DNA of 64,000 bases from Ornithodoros turicata (GCF_037126465.1 NC_088202.1:126866123-126930122), one strand, 5' to 3'; counted from the first letter of the stretch, positions 11,468-22,374 are shown. Translations and numbers: made by a program. The notes: generated by a model not told the origin, from the letters alone.

Positions 11468-12009
11468 ATGGGAGACAGCGGCAAGTTTACGGTTGCAAGG
11501 CTCACGGACGGCAATTATCAGGTCTGGAAGTTCAAAATGAAGATATTGCTGACCCGGGAAGGAAAGTGGAGGTACGTGGACGGACCTACTCCTCAGACAA
11601 CTTCTGGAGACTAGACGGCTGGCGATGAGAAAGCGCAGAGCACGATTTGCCTCAGCGTTGAGGACAATCAAATTGTGCACATCTGTAATTGCGGCTCAGC
11701 GAAGGCGATGTGGCAAGAGCTACGCAAGGTTCATGAGCGAGCAAACCTTAGCAATAAGCTCTACCTGCTAAAGAAGCTCTATCAATCCAAGTTAGCGGAG
11801 GACGAAGACATGCAAGGCTATATAAGGCGTACCTTGGAGTTAGTCGAGCGGCTGAGAGGGATCGGACAGGAGACCACGGATTTCCAGGTAGCGGCTCTTT
11901 TGCTCAGTGGTCTCCCGGGGAGCTACGAGGCGCTCGTGACAGCCCTGGACGCACGGCCCGACGACGACCTGACGCTGGAGTACGTCAAAGGAAAACTCGT
12001 GGACGAGTA
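11468..12009 (+). pseudogene. Copia gag, N-terminal part
   Basis: The ATG at 11468 opens MGDSGKFTVARLTDGNYQVW, typical of Copia gag, and continues with WRYVDGPTP. An in-frame TAG at 11612-11614 breaks it. The same frame then continues with MWQELRKVHER, YLLKKLYQSKLAEDEDMQGY and LLSGLPGSYEALVTAL, the UBN2-like gag core. It is interrupted at codon DEY by the element at 12012-13018. Removing that element and one TA copy restores the frame. Confidence 0.9.
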
Positions 12010-12011
12010 TA

Positions 12012-13018
12012 CACTCTAAATAATTTTACACCTTAAAGGGTGTAAAAGAACATGTGCATGGCGCGCACCTTTTAAGGTGTAACGAAACACCCTCAAGACA
12101 TCAAGGGTGTAATTGTGTGGAAGGGTGTAATGGGGGGGGGGGGGGTAACCTGCAAACCATAGAAGAGGCAGCTGGAAATTACCACAGGGGGGGAATATGT
12201 TTATTAAGAAAAAAAGAAAGGAAAGTTGAAATTACAGCTTCATTGCGAAAGTATACTGTTTCTAGTTTTCACAAAAGGCGCATACTTTGGAGTGTCATTG
12301 TGGCTATCTTGGCATCACTCTTCGATCACAGCCATGCAAAATATTCTTTAAAACGCCAAGAATATACTTTTGTCACACTGAACTTGTAATACTTCCCAGG
12401 TATACTACTCAGCTGTACCCTCTGTGAAGTCAAAAATAGGACATTGCAGACATATGTTGCACAGCACACAAATGTTATAGGTGATTGATGTGGGTATATG
12501 GTGGCATCATACATATATGACACAATCACAGGAACTGAATAGTTATGCTTTTATTAGGTTGACATTATGCCATGCAGCATACATATCCTACATTACGTAG
12601 GGATGAAGGTATTCAAACGTATCACTTAATACAGCTTTATCACATAGTAGTAATTTTATATTTTCCAGTCATCTAACCTTGAGGGTTAGATGACAGTGTA
12701 CCAAATGTTGAGTAACTGTGCATTTGGTCTTTATATCACAACTTGTATCACAAGCTTAAGTTCTGAGTACCACAAGCACTCCAACACTGCACAGGAACAG
12801 GAATACATTTAGCTCTGTAATGGAGCCTGTCCCACCTCCAAATACACCCTCTGTTGCACCCTCATCACACCCTCCTGACAATGTCTCATAAAAGGGTGTA
12901 ATTCACCATAGTTACACCCTCGAAAATTTTCAAGCCAAGGTTCTAGGGTGTAAAATAGGTGTAATACATGAGAATACATCAATTTTACACCTTTAAAGGT
13001 GTGAAAATATTTAGAGTG
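12012..13018. mobile_element. CACTCTAAA-end element, family A (ttacacc words)
   Basis: The ends are CACTCTAAATAA and its inverted copy TATTTAGAGTG, flanked by TA at 12010-12011 and 13019-13020. Both sub-ends carry repeated words of the type ttacaccttaaagggtgtaa in both orientations (12029-12130, 12840-13010). The interior is AT-rich, has a poly(G) run at 12132 and no transposase. It splits Copia gag precisely at a TA. It is a non-autonomous TA-target DNA element of about 1 kb. Confidence 0.9.
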
Positions 13019-13020
13019 TA

Positions 13021-13167
13021 TGAAAAAGCGAGCATCAAGTAGTTCAACGTCTGGTTCGGGAACTGCCCTTCAAACGAAGAGAGACGACAGTAGGAAACCT
13101 TCGTCCGGCGGGAGGCATTGCTACTACTGCAAGGAGGTAGGCCACTTGAAGTGGAACTGCCCCCGTT
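13021..13167 (+). CDS. Copia gag, zinc-knuckle segment
   Basis: The frame resumes after the inserted element with KKRASSSSTSGSG and a CCHC nucleic-acid-binding knuckle (CYYCKEVGHLKWNC, spacing CX2CX4HX4C). It is cut after CPR by the element at 13168. It is the continuation of the gag at 11468. The gag and pol frames on either side of the second insertion are offset by one base. Confidence 0.88.
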
Positions 13168-15332
13168 CACTCTAAAAATGGTGACACTTTTGTGACGCGT
13201 TGCAAGCGTCACTTTTTTGCAAAAAAGTGACGCTTTGCACAAGTGTCACTTTCAGACGCTTTTTGTTCCTTTTTGCTTTTTGAAGCATGTGTCACGAGAG
13301 CTCCCACAACAAGTGTCACAAAAAACGTCGCACACTCTAGAAACAGAGCTTCACCGCATAGCACGCCGAAGGCCAACCATGGTACAGAATGATGCATTTA
13401 TCACTGTAGGTTAGCTGAAAACAGGAGGCGCAAGCCTTTTTGGGACACTTATGCAGTTGTGATAAGTGTCCCGAAATGGCTTACCCTCGCGTTTTCAACA
13501 AACCAACAGTGATGAAGACATTGATCTGTACAATGGTGGCCGTCGGCGTGCTATGCGATGAGCTCTGTGTTTAGAGTGCAGGTGGTGCCGTGGTCACGAC
13601 TGTGCCGGTGGTGCTAGCGAAATGGCTTGCGGTTGTCGGCCTCAGACACTTTGAGCCATATGATGTCGGCACAGGACGGACATTCCCCCACGTGGTCGCA
13701 ACATCGCCCATTTGCATAAAAGTTGAGTGTATTGTCTCAACCTCAAACTTGACAATCTTGGTAGTGCATTGAGTGCGCTTCCACGAGCCCACACGGGGAA
13801 GGAGCCAAAGCGTCCGAGACAGCATGAGACAGAATATGAGACAGCTACTTAACTTTTATGCAGAAGACTCTCGGAATGTGGCTCTATAGTTTTCAGAGAT
13901 GGGTGAAACATGCAGCGGACACTGACACCTGATGTACTCGTATGTGGAAGGCACGCTCACATGCTAGGGGCCACGTGAAAAGAGAAACATTTTATTTCAG
14001 AATCGATACACTGCGAGGTAATCGCGCGGCAAGCACGGAGTGTAAGACCCTCCTGGTTGCTTGATTCCGTAGAACCCCGACTAAGATAGCAATCGTTGCT
14101 CGAACTGCATCTCGAAATACAGGGGTGTCCTGCAGGGAAGCATGGTAACTGAATAATTAGCAAAAGACCTTCATTTGCGCTTGCGTTGACGACTCACACG
14201 CTATTCTGAAATTTCCGACACACGACACACAACACCAGATACATCCACGACACACATCACGGCACACGACACAACACACGACACATCACGACACATTAAA
14301 AAAGATAAGTGAAGACAAACGAAATGCAGAACGTAATCGGAAGAAACGGCGCAATGAAGTATGAAGAAAAACAGGCCGCAAAGCCTCCATTCTCGGGAGC
14401 TACTCAAAAACCTTTGAATTTCTCTCCATCGCTGTAACTTGCGATTTCGGATGTCGAAGAATTATGGCGCACAGATGCACTGGTGAAGGACTCTCATTAC
14501 GCGAATACGCGTCGTGTCCGTGGTGCAGACGCGCAGATGCGATAGTCTGCTTGGTAACAATTTCACATGCATAAAGTCAAGTATTTCCTAATGCTTTAGG
14601 GAAAGCAAGGTGGGGTTTCCGAAAGTGTGCTCGCGTTCGACAGGGGGCAGAGACACAGAGACAATGCGGCACACTTTGCTCCAATTTATCCTCCAGCCTC
14701 TTTGTATTCACATGATTTCATTGCGTTCGTCGTTCCGAAAAGAAAACAAACCCCACAGAACTTACCAATACGTCCGTGCTTCACTGAAGGATGCCCTCAC
14801 ATGATGCACCATCCTGCCGTGCACACGAATGTGAACGGTGTGACCTCATATATGACAAACACTAGCATAGGTCATACGCACAGATTCCTCGAGATATTCC
14901 AGTAACATCAACGTCTGAGTCGTCACAGTATTCCCGGAAGCGAGTTAAATAAGCTACATTAGCAGATAAAACCGGACGCGAGAAACCTCGCGAGCGTCCT
15001 CGCTTGAACTGGCCAAATACTTGCCCATTGTTGGTAACTGAATGAGAAAACATAGAGATCCGAAGCGTTCAAACAGCGAAAATATCAAACCATGTGTCAC
15101 GGGCAACGGCCGCAGTTGCGGCAAGTGTCGCAACTCCAGTGTTCAAACGCCCTCCCAGGCTTCAGTAATCATCTACGACACCTCAGCCACTTCGGTAGCA
15201 ACAAAAACGCGTTTCCGGTAACTGTATATGGACTAAGTTCGCTCTGTGACACATTCCAAATCCAAGTTTGGGCTCGCCCCAAAGTGTCACACCAATTTCA
15301 CGTGTCACTAAAGTGTCACCGTTTTTAGAGTG
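13168..15332. mobile_element. CACTCTAAA-end element, family B (gtgacac words)
   Basis: The left end cactctaaaaatggtgacac mirrors the right end gtgtcaccgtttttagagtg. Repeats of gtgacac/gtgtcac in both orientations fill about 150 bp inside the left end and 240 bp inside the right end. There is no clear target duplication (flanks gtt and aag). The interior includes the nested element 13333-13578, a degenerate acgacacac tract near 14215-14295 and no transposase. It separates Copia gag from pol. Confidence 0.87.
13333..13578. mobile_element. CACTCTAAA-end element, family C, nested in B
   Basis: At 246 bp it is almost entirely inverted repeat. The left cactctagaaacagagcttc and gcatagcacgccga mirror the right tcggcgtgctatgc and gctctgtgtttagagtg, with arms of about 85 bp. 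A central hairpin is gggacacttatgcagttgtg with its mirror. It is flanked by CA at both sides. A related left end is seen at 49748. Confidence 0.88.
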
Positions 15333-18300
15333 AAGGGGCGCAGGAAGCCTCGGCAGCGCGCTAAGGTAGCAGCGTCCGACCGCTCGTCATCGTCCGAAAC
15401 TGCATTTCTCGCCGCTCCCGAATTGCCAGGTAGACCATGGTACGTTGACTCTGGCGCTACCAGCCACATGTGTAACGACAAGGATTTCTTCACGGAGAAT
15501 TATCGTCAGTCAGCAGAAACTGTTACCGTGGCGAATGGTCAGAGAATTTCTTCACATGGAATCGGTGATGGCATTCTACAGTGTCGCATTTCTGACTCCA
15601 AGTGCAAGTCGGTCAAGGTGAAGAATGTACTCTACGTACCCTCCCTCGAGAGTAATCTTCTGTCTGTCAAGCGCCTCACGCAACAAGGCAACGTGGTGAC
15701 ATTTCAAGGAGACCACTGTATCGTCACTAGGAGGCAGGAGGTGTTGGCTAAGGCTAGAGTGGAAAATGGCCTCTATCGCTTGTCCACTTTGAGTACTACG
15801 GCTGCCAATGTCTCTCGGACGTCTAGTCACCGAGAGTGCGTACACGTATGGCACCTTCGTCTCGGGCATAGAGACGCAGTAGTAGTAGTAGACGCAGTCA
15901 AGCGTTTACAGCAGGAGGATTTGGCAGATGGGATCCTGATCGGTGACTGCGACCACTTGGTAAAATGTAACAGCTGTATCAAAGGAAAGATGAAGAAGGC
16001 ATCCTTTCCTAAAGAGACTTCGTCGCGAGCGGGAGCTGTTCTGCAGCTTGTCCACACGGATGTCTGCGGCCCCATGAGGACTCTAACGCCTAGCAAAAAC
16101 AAGTACTTCCTCACTTTCATCGACGATTTTTCACGATACACTGTCCTGTACCTGCTGAAATCTAAGGACGAGGTATCTGCAAAGCTGGAGGAGTACTTGG
16201 CCCTGATGAACACGAAGTTTGGGCGTCATCCGCAGATAATTCGCGCCGATAAAGGGACAGAGTACACCAGTGGCAAGACACAGGCCCTTCTGCGCAAGTA
16301 CGGTGTAACATTCCAGACATCAGTTCCGTACAACCCAGAGCAGAATGGGGTCGCCGAGAGAAAGAACAGGACACTCTGTGAGAGCGCAAGGAGTATGCTT
16401 TTCGGGGCAGGCCTTCCAAAGTTATATTGGGGCGAAGCTGTTACGACTGCCTGCTACCTTCAGAACCGGCTGCCTAGCAAAGCGGTATCGAAAACTCCTT
16501 ACGAAATCTGGACTGGCAAGAAGCCCCACCTGGAACACTTGCGCATGTTTGGGAGCACGGCCTATCTTCATGTTCCTAAGGAGAAGCGAGACAAATGGGA
16601 CGCTCGGGCTCTTGAGGGTGTGCTAGTGGGCTTCAGCGAGACGCAGAACGGGTACCGGGTGCTTCTTAAAGGTAGTCACAGTGTCAAAGTGACACGCAGT
16701 GTGATCGTTGACGAAAGCCCGATCATGGAAGCGTTCTGTGGAGAATCACCCGCTTTCCGGCGTCCGGGCACACAGCGTTCGGAGCAGTCGTCTTCTGGTG
16801 ACGTTGAAGTGGAGCTGCCTAGCTTTCGCCCTCCTAGCTTGCCCTTGCGCGGTGACAGCGTTGGAGATGTTCCGGTGACTGACAGAGTTGTACCAGGGTC
16901 CGGTGCGGATGTTCAGATGGCAGATGGAGTTGCTCCCGCTGATGGGGATGGTCCCGTTCAACCACGGCGCTCGAGTCGGAGCAACAAAGGAGTACCCCCG
17001 GACCGTTTTTCTTATGTAGCCTGCGCGGCATCCGCGCCCGATCCAGTTAGCTGGAAGGACATGCAGAAGTTGCCAGCTGCTGACAAGGACAAATGGATAA
17101 AGGCTGCTGTCGATGAGATCGATTCGCTTCACCAGCTCAACACCTGGGTTCTTGCACAGTTACCGGAGTGCAAGCAGCCCTTCGGCTGCAAGTGGATTTT
17201 TAAAACTACACGGGACATAGATGGCAACGTTGAGCGTTACAAGGCAAGACTGGTCGCTCAGGGGTTCTCCCAGCGGTTTGGAGAGGCCTATGATGCCACG
17301 TTTGCTCCAGTCGCGAAGCTCACCACACTGCGGATTCTTTTAACAGTGGCAGCTGCCGAGAACCTGAGAGTTCGTCATTTCGACGTAAAAACCGCATTTT
17401 TGAATGGCGAAATCGAAGAAGACATTTATATGCAGCAACCGGAAGGGTTCATCGCTCCAGGGGAGGAACATCTCGTGTGTAAGCTTCAGAAGTCGTTGTA
17501 TGGACTTAAACAGGCTGCCAGGGCATGGAACATCAAAGCCAATCAAGTACTACTTGGAGCGGGCTTCACACGGAGCCAGGCAGACCCCTGTTTGTACGCC
17601 CAAGTAGTGAACGGATCCCGGCTATACGTACTTGTATACGTGGACGACATGTTAATTTGCCATCGAGACAATCCTACCATAACAGGAATTTGGCATCAGT
17701 TGAATAGGCACTTTGAGCTGAAGGACCTTGGACATGTCTGCCACTACCTTGGTATCAAGATAGAGAGACCACGTCACGACTGTTTCCTGCTACATCAGAA
17801 GAACAAAATAGATGCATTGCTGGAGAAATATAACCTCAGTACTGCTAAGATCAGCTTCACACCAATGGATCCAGACTATCTGAAGTTTACGGGGGAAGAA
17901 GACCTACTGCCCAGCAACGATCTGTATCGGAAAGCAGTCGGAGAGCTGCTGTATCTGAGCACGACGACACGGCCTGATATCGCCTGCGCAACTGGCATAC
18001 TTTGTCGTCGAGTGAGCAGTCCGCGTCAGCGAGATTGGGGGGCCGTGAAGAAGCTGTTCAGGTACCTGATGCATACTCGGGACTTTAAGCTGACCCTTAC
18101 AGGTCGACAAAGCTTGGATTTGACAGGATATGTCGACGCAGACTGGGCCGGCAACGTCACTGACCGCAAGTCAACAAGTGGCTACATCATCCTGCTTGGA
18201 GACAGCCCGGTCACTTGGTCCAGCAGAAAACAGTCAGCTGTTGCTCTGTCGAGCACCGAAGCAGAGTACATTTCCGCGGCTTATGCTTCACAGGAAGTTT

Positions 18301-18587
18301 TGTGGCTGCGTCCATTGTTGGAAGATTTCGGACTAGTCATTGATCAACCGACACCTATGTTCGAGGATAATCAGGGCTGCATTAAGCTTGCCCTTAGTGA
18401 AGGGATCAACGCCAGGACAAAGCACATCGATGTCCGTCACCATCACTTACGTGATCTAGTAGCACGCAACATCATCAACTTTCAGTATCGCGAGTCCGCT
18501 GACAACATCGCGGACGCGTTCACGAAACCTTTACCACGACTGAGACTGGATGCATTAAGGCAACGGATGGGGCTCATCGAGGGATAA
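15333..18587 (+). CDS. Copia pol polyprotein (PR-IN-RT-RH), intact
   Basis: A single uninterrupted frame of about 1084 codons. In order: aspartic protease YVDSGATSH near residue 40; integrase zinc finger (HLRLGH, then CNSCIKGK) near 172-220; catalytic integrase core with HTDVCG, RADKGTEY and NPEQNGVAERKNRTL (a D,D35E pattern); reverse transcriptase FGCKWIFKTT, KARLVAQGFSQ, DVKTAFLNGE and the catalytic YVDDML; RNase H DADWAGN, STEAEYIS, DNQGC and KHIDVRHH. It ends GLIEG-stop 15 bases before the 3' LTR. No stop or shift was seen, so the enzyme set could still be functional, although gag is broken and pol is cut off from its start. Confidence 0.95.
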   Translation, partial: KGRRKPRQRAKVAASDRSSSSETAFLAAPELPGRPWYVDSGATSHMCNDKDFFTENYRQSAETVTVANGQRISSHGIGDGILQCRISDSKCKSVKVKNVLYVPSLESNLLSVKRLTQQGNVVTFQGDHCIVTRRQEVLAKARVENGLYRLSTLSTTAANVSRTSSHRECVHVWHLRLGHRDAVVVVDAVKRLQQEDLADGILIGDCDHLVKCNSCIKGKMKKASFPKETSSRAGAVLQLVHTDVCGPMRTLTPSKNKYFLTFIDDFSRYTVLYLLKSKDEVSAKLEEYLALMNTKFGRHPQIIRADKGTEYTSGKTQALLRKYGVTFQTSVPYNPEQNGVAERKNRTLCESARSMLFGAGLPKLYWGEAVTTACYLQNRLPSKAVSKTPYEIWTGKKPHLEHLRMFGSTAYLHVPKEKRDKWDARALEGVLVGFSETQNGYRVLLKGSHSVKVTRSVIVDESPIMEAFCGESPAFRRPGTQRSEQSSSGDVEVELPSFRPPSLPLRGDSVGDVPVTDRVVPGSGADVQMADGVAPADGDGPVQPRRSSRSNKGVPPDRFSYVACAASAPDPVSWKDMQKLPAADKDKWIKAAVDEIDSLHQLNTWVLAQLPECKQPFGCKWIFKTTRDIDGNVERYKARLVAQGFSQRFGEAYDATFAPVAKLTTLRILLTVAAAENLRVRHFDVKTAFLNGEIEEDIYMQQPEGFIAPGEEHLVCKLQKSLYGLKQAARAWNIKANQVLLGAGFTRSQADPCLYAQVVNGSRLYVLVYVDDMLICHRDNPTITGIWHQLNRHFELKDLGHVCHYLGIKIERPRHDCFLLHQKNKIDALLEKYNLSTAKISFTPMDPDYLKFTGEEDLLPSNDLYRKAVGELLYLSTTTRPDIACATGILCRRVSSPRQRDWGAVKKLFRYLMHTRDFKLTLTGRQSLDLTGYVDADWAGNVTDRKSTSGYIILLGDSPVTWSSRKQSAVALSSTEAEYISAAYASQEVLWLRPLLEDFGLVIDQPTPMFEDNQGCIKLALSEGINARTKHIDVRHHHLRDLVARNIINFQYRESADNIADAFTKPLPRLRLDALRQRMGLIEG

Positions 18588-18602
18588 CCTGTCGAGGGGG
18601 GG

Positions 18603-18732
18603 TGTTAGAAGAAGTCGACATGCTAACCTCGTTGTGTGCGCACCCATTCTGGCGCACCTGCCCCACTTTCGGAATAAACCCGTCCCGTGCACACGCACTG
18701 TTGCTGCCTCCCAGGTTTACTGCTTTCTCACA
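18603..18732 (+). repeat. Copia 3' LTR
   Basis: It matches the 5' LTR at 128 of 130 positions. It is preceded by the polypurine tract and followed by the TAAAG target duplication, then by resumed mariner coding sequence. Confidence 0.95.
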
Positions 18733-19449
18733 TAAAGTCATCTGAAATTCACAGAAGATTTCAGGCTCAGTATGGTCACGATACACTTAGCCACAGCAAA
18801 GCGTTTGAGTTGTGCAAATGGTTCGGAGACGGCCGTACATCAGTGCAGGACTATCCCGGCCGTGGCGGTCAGAGCTCAATATCAGAGTTCCTGAGAACAT
18901 CCAACTTGTGGAGCGCCTGATCCTCAAGGACCGACGGATAACATGCCTCGAACTGGCTCGAAAGTCGGACCTCTCTGTGGGAACGTTGAACACTATGATT
19001 CATGAACACCTCCAGTTTCGGAAAGCCGGGCCTCCTCACCAAAGGAGTCTTCCTAGAGGACAATGCACGCCCGTATACCGCGCATCTCACGACACGCACC
19101 TTCCACACTCTTCCAGCTTACAGGAACTTGGCTGGGAGTTGCTGCCACATCCCCCTTAGAGTCCAGACCTCGCCCCCAGCAATTTCCATCTCTTCGGGCC
19201 ACTGGAGGTGTTCCTTGGGGGCCGCCACTTCAGCTGCGACGACGAAGTCAAGAATGCGGTCCGATCATGGCTGCTACGCGCCGGTAAGGATTTCTACCCT
19301 GCTGACATCCAAGCCCTCGTGAAACGCTGGGAGAAGTCCATTAGTGCAGCTGGAGACTACGTTGAAAAATAAAACTAATTTCTCGCCTGTAAGTTCATTT
19401 TACTTTTGCGAAAATTAAAAGTCCCAGTTTGACTTGAACGCCCCTCGTA

Positions 19450-21144
19450 CTTGTCCTTATGACAGTAGATATGCCGGGGCACGTGAGACATTTTTCGTAG
19501 ATGCCTAGTTTGGAGAAACAATTCAGGTTTAGTGGATACTCAGCCTGTCGTGCTGAAGAGCATGAGCGTTAATGCTGGGGGCAGAGGTTGTGGTCTGTCA
19601 AGATAGTATCCTTTCAGTAATGAGCACCTCGCAGAGGCCTTTAGTCTATTCAGATACTTTTCTGTCTGGGGCTTAACTGATCTTGAATACCCATTGAGTA
19701 CCTCGTACAAGCTTGTTATAGCTGAACAGCAGCAGCAAAAAATAAAAAAAATAATTGTTTGGTCGTTTTTGAAGGTACGCGTACGGTAAAATTCAGCTCC
19801 GGGTCTAGCGTGCGCAGCAGTGACTGACCCCTGTCGGCTTGGTGCCATTTTGTCCTGCGGATGTCATCATAGTCATCAGTCAGAATTCGCTTGCGCGAAT
19901 TCAACCTCCCCTTGTTATTTTTCCAACCACCAACCAACAACCCATAACTGATTGGTGTGGGATGAGGTAGATCCTGTACGTTGTGCTAGCACAGTCGTGC
20001 TGCCACTGAGTGTCGTACAGTGGTTTGTTCAGAACCCCTCCCCAACACTCCCCAAATGTTTGGAAACACCCCCTAACTTTTTCCTGTGTACTTCTGTTAC
20101 AATGTGACTGTAATAATGACCCCCATTTTTTTGCACCTCCCCTCCTCGCGCTCGCAGTTCTGGATAAACTGCTGGTGTCGCATATGGGTAAAACGAAACT
20201 GACGCTGTCTTTCTCATGTCATCGTACCTCACGACTGTGGAGAAAAAACGGCCAGCTACCGGGACTGTTAAAAGCATGGAAGGGTAACGGGCATATTTTC
20301 GTTACCGTTTTCATTATCGTCACTGCAATATTTTCGATTCTGTTTCTGATACCCGCCTTTAAATTTCGTTTCCGTTACGTTTCTGGTACTGTTTCTGGTA
20401 ATGGAACGGCTAACCGCGGGAGGACAGCCTTTTCAGCTCTGTCCAGCATCCCATTTTGCCTAAGTGCTGCTTGAGTGAAGTGAGACTTCCGCATGGTCAG
20501 TGATGGAATTGACGGGGGAAGGGGTCGGTGTTCGTCGGTGGCTTGATGACCGGGCAGGAAGCAAACGTAGAGTAGGAGTATACTACATACAAGGTTATTT
20601 ACACTGTGAGACCAGTGTCCCACCCGACTACCAAATCATGAGTGATGGTAACAATGACGTTCTCTTTGCGCTACACCTCGGTCCGAGGCCAGAGAGAAGG
20701 TAGGTTTCACGTTCCGAGACCTTCATCCATTGTGACAAGTCTGGTTGACCTTTTGTGCCTATTATACGGAGTCCTTTTTCCCCGCACCTCTACGGCGGGA
20801 GTAGCGTTGGGCCGCAACTTAAACTGGTCACTTCGATGCTCGGTAAAATTCCACTACAAGGAAAGATTGATGGAGGCAGTAACTTCACAGGTGGGATCCG
20901 TACATCTCACGGGATTTTTAAAAACTCGTACAGAAACGTGTCGTCATCCCGTAGAGTGTCGTGCTGAAACTCTGAGTCCAGCAAGTGAAGTTGGGCGTGA
21001 CCAGACCTCCTTGCAATGTCGTACACGTAGGCAGACGCTCTCAGTAGTGAACAACACCGCCATAGCCACGGTGAAAAAAAAAAGAAAAGGCTCGAATCCA
21101 CGTGCTATGTCGTGGAATCTCTTGTGTAGGTCACATGTCTTGAC
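19450..21144. other. no gene; degenerate element debris
   Basis: Runs of gtttccgttaccg-like words (20300-20410) recur at 21740-21860 and look like the inner part of a terminal-inverted-repeat element. The start near 20018 (cagtggtttgttcagaaccc) resembles CAGTGG-type hAT ends, but no matching partner was fixed. The open frames here are not protein-like. Confidence 0.45.
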
Positions 21145-21571
21145 CAGGGTGTCTACTCAGCTGTATAGGCTTCAAATTCCCAGACTTTTCCAGGTTTTCA
21201 CTGACTGTTTCAAGCGAATTCCCTAACCAAAACAAGAGCGAACTTGGTGCACGATGCTACGTACGTTTTGATACAGATCCCTCATAAAAGAGGTCATTTT
21301 CTGAGAAATCAGTAAATTCCCCTGCCCTACTTTTCCGTCTCTGAGCTTGTCGTGTTGGCGAACTGCTACTTCCGGCAACGTTTCTGTGGCGTGCCTTCTC
21401 AACCACTCATCAGTGCTTGTGATTCACTGCGTACCGTGACAGCACTTGTCTGCGATTTTTCCTGACGTCAGCTGCGTAATACTTTGCAAATCCCCTGACA
21501 TTCCCCTGAGTTTTACAGTCACACGAAAATTCTCTGACAATTCCCTGTATTCCAGCTTGGTAGACACCCTG
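21145..21571. mobile_element. hAT-like MITE, CAGGGTGTCTAC ends
   Basis: The ends cagggtgtctac and gtagacaccctg are nearly perfect inverted repeats. They are flanked by ttgac on both sides (21140-21144, 21572-21576), perhaps the rest of an 8-bp duplication. The inner words attcccagacttttcc and aattccctg match the common CAGGGTGTCTAC/TTCCCTGA hAT MITE type. It is non-coding. Confidence 0.75.
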
Positions 21572-21576
21572 TTGAC

Positions 21577-22370
21577 ATTATCAGTTATGCAGACTGGGAC
21601 GAGTAAGCAACGGATTGTGAAGATCCCATATTGCGCTTGACATACGTTTGTGCCGTACTCAGATAACATATTACTGGGAATAGAGAAAATAAAAAATACA
21701 AAATAAAATGAAAAGTCACTCATGCCATTCCACAGCAGGAGTGATCATTTTCGTTTCTGTTTCCGTAATGGAGTGCCGTGGTATGCGCTCCCATTTCCAG
21801 TATCGTAATCTCTAATTCCCCTAATTTGTGTTGTATACCGTTTCTGTTTCCATTACCGTACCCTGACTAAAAGACTAATGAAAATCCAATAAATGCTATT
21901 TAAATCAAATAAAACCGACTTATTTGATTAAAAAATCGTAATTTTTTTTGCAACCCTGGCGATGATGCGAATCTGCGGCGTGGCTGTGCCTTGGTCTTTC
22001 AGAGGCCTCCCATGCAGTGAAGCGCGGAGCAAAAGCTAACTTGCGAAGCTACGAAATGGCGAGGAACGTGCCCCAAGACAGGGACCCCCGCCGCGTTACC
22101 CGACGCATCACAGCACCCTTCTGACATTCGGACTTGCTGTGCAAAACGGCTAAGACGTTTAAATTATCTGTCATACTATTTCTATGCATATTGTACAGTT
22201 TATTGGTATTGATTGTTCTTAACCTCTGTTATACTGGAGCACTGACCTACTGTTTCTTTTTTCTCTGAAGCGCCCCCCCCCCTCTCCCGTTGCTGCCAGA
22301 AGGTCTGTAAACAAGGAAAAGAAAGCGCTTATTTGCACTGCCGAGATCGTAAATTCAAGTTCCCCTCATT
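21577..22370. other. no gene recognised
   Basis: It contains gtttccgttac-type words (21740-21860), an AT-rich tract and no supported gene. Confidence 0.5.
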
Positions 22371-22374
22371 CCCG

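Larger units (their letters stand above)
11306..18732 (+). mobile_element. Ty1/Copia retrotransposon
   Basis: LTRs of 130 bp at 11306-11435 and 18603-18732 differ at two positions (c/t and t/g). A 5-bp target duplication TAAAG lies at 11301-11305 and 18733-18737. The primer-binding site at 11436 and a purine tract (gagggggggt) just before the 3' LTR complete the structure. The element's own length is about 4.25 kb once the two inserted DNA elements (12012-13018, 13168-15332) are discounted. Near-identical LTRs mean a fairly recent insertion. The two secondary insertions in gag are younger still. Confidence 0.95.
11231..19372 (+). pseudogene. mariner transposase, split and internally deleted
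   Basis: The N-terminus MADNEVSADIEQRIVMKFLV runs to 11305. The frame resumes after the Copia insertion at 18738 with SSEIHRRFQAQYGHDTLSHS and GRTSVQDYPGRGGQ. A frame shift follows near 18870, then QLVERLILKDRRITCLELAR and LSVGTLNTMIHEHLQFRK. A large internal deletion joins this directly to VFLEDNARPYTAH, which removes the first catalytic Asp region. The C-terminus has PDLAPSNFHLFGPLEVFLGG and ends DYVEK-stop at 19372. It is inactive even without the Copia insertion. Confidence 0.9.
11075..19447 (+). mobile_element. mariner element carrying a nested Copia element
   Basis: Terminal inverted repeats of about 30 bp (tgaggggtgttcaagtcaaa inward; the right end reads cgaggggcgttcaagtcaaa on the minus strand) are flanked by TA at 11073-11074 and 19448-19449. 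The transposase starts at 11231. The native mariner is only about 940 bp. The rest of the interval is the Copia insertion at 11306-18732. Confidence 0.93.

Noticed and set aside
20010..20474. 154-codon plus-strand ORF with a hydrophobic stretch
   Set aside because: The hydrophobic part (VTVFIIVTAIFSILFLIPAF) comes from gtttccgttacc-like DNA repeats that recur at 21740-21860.
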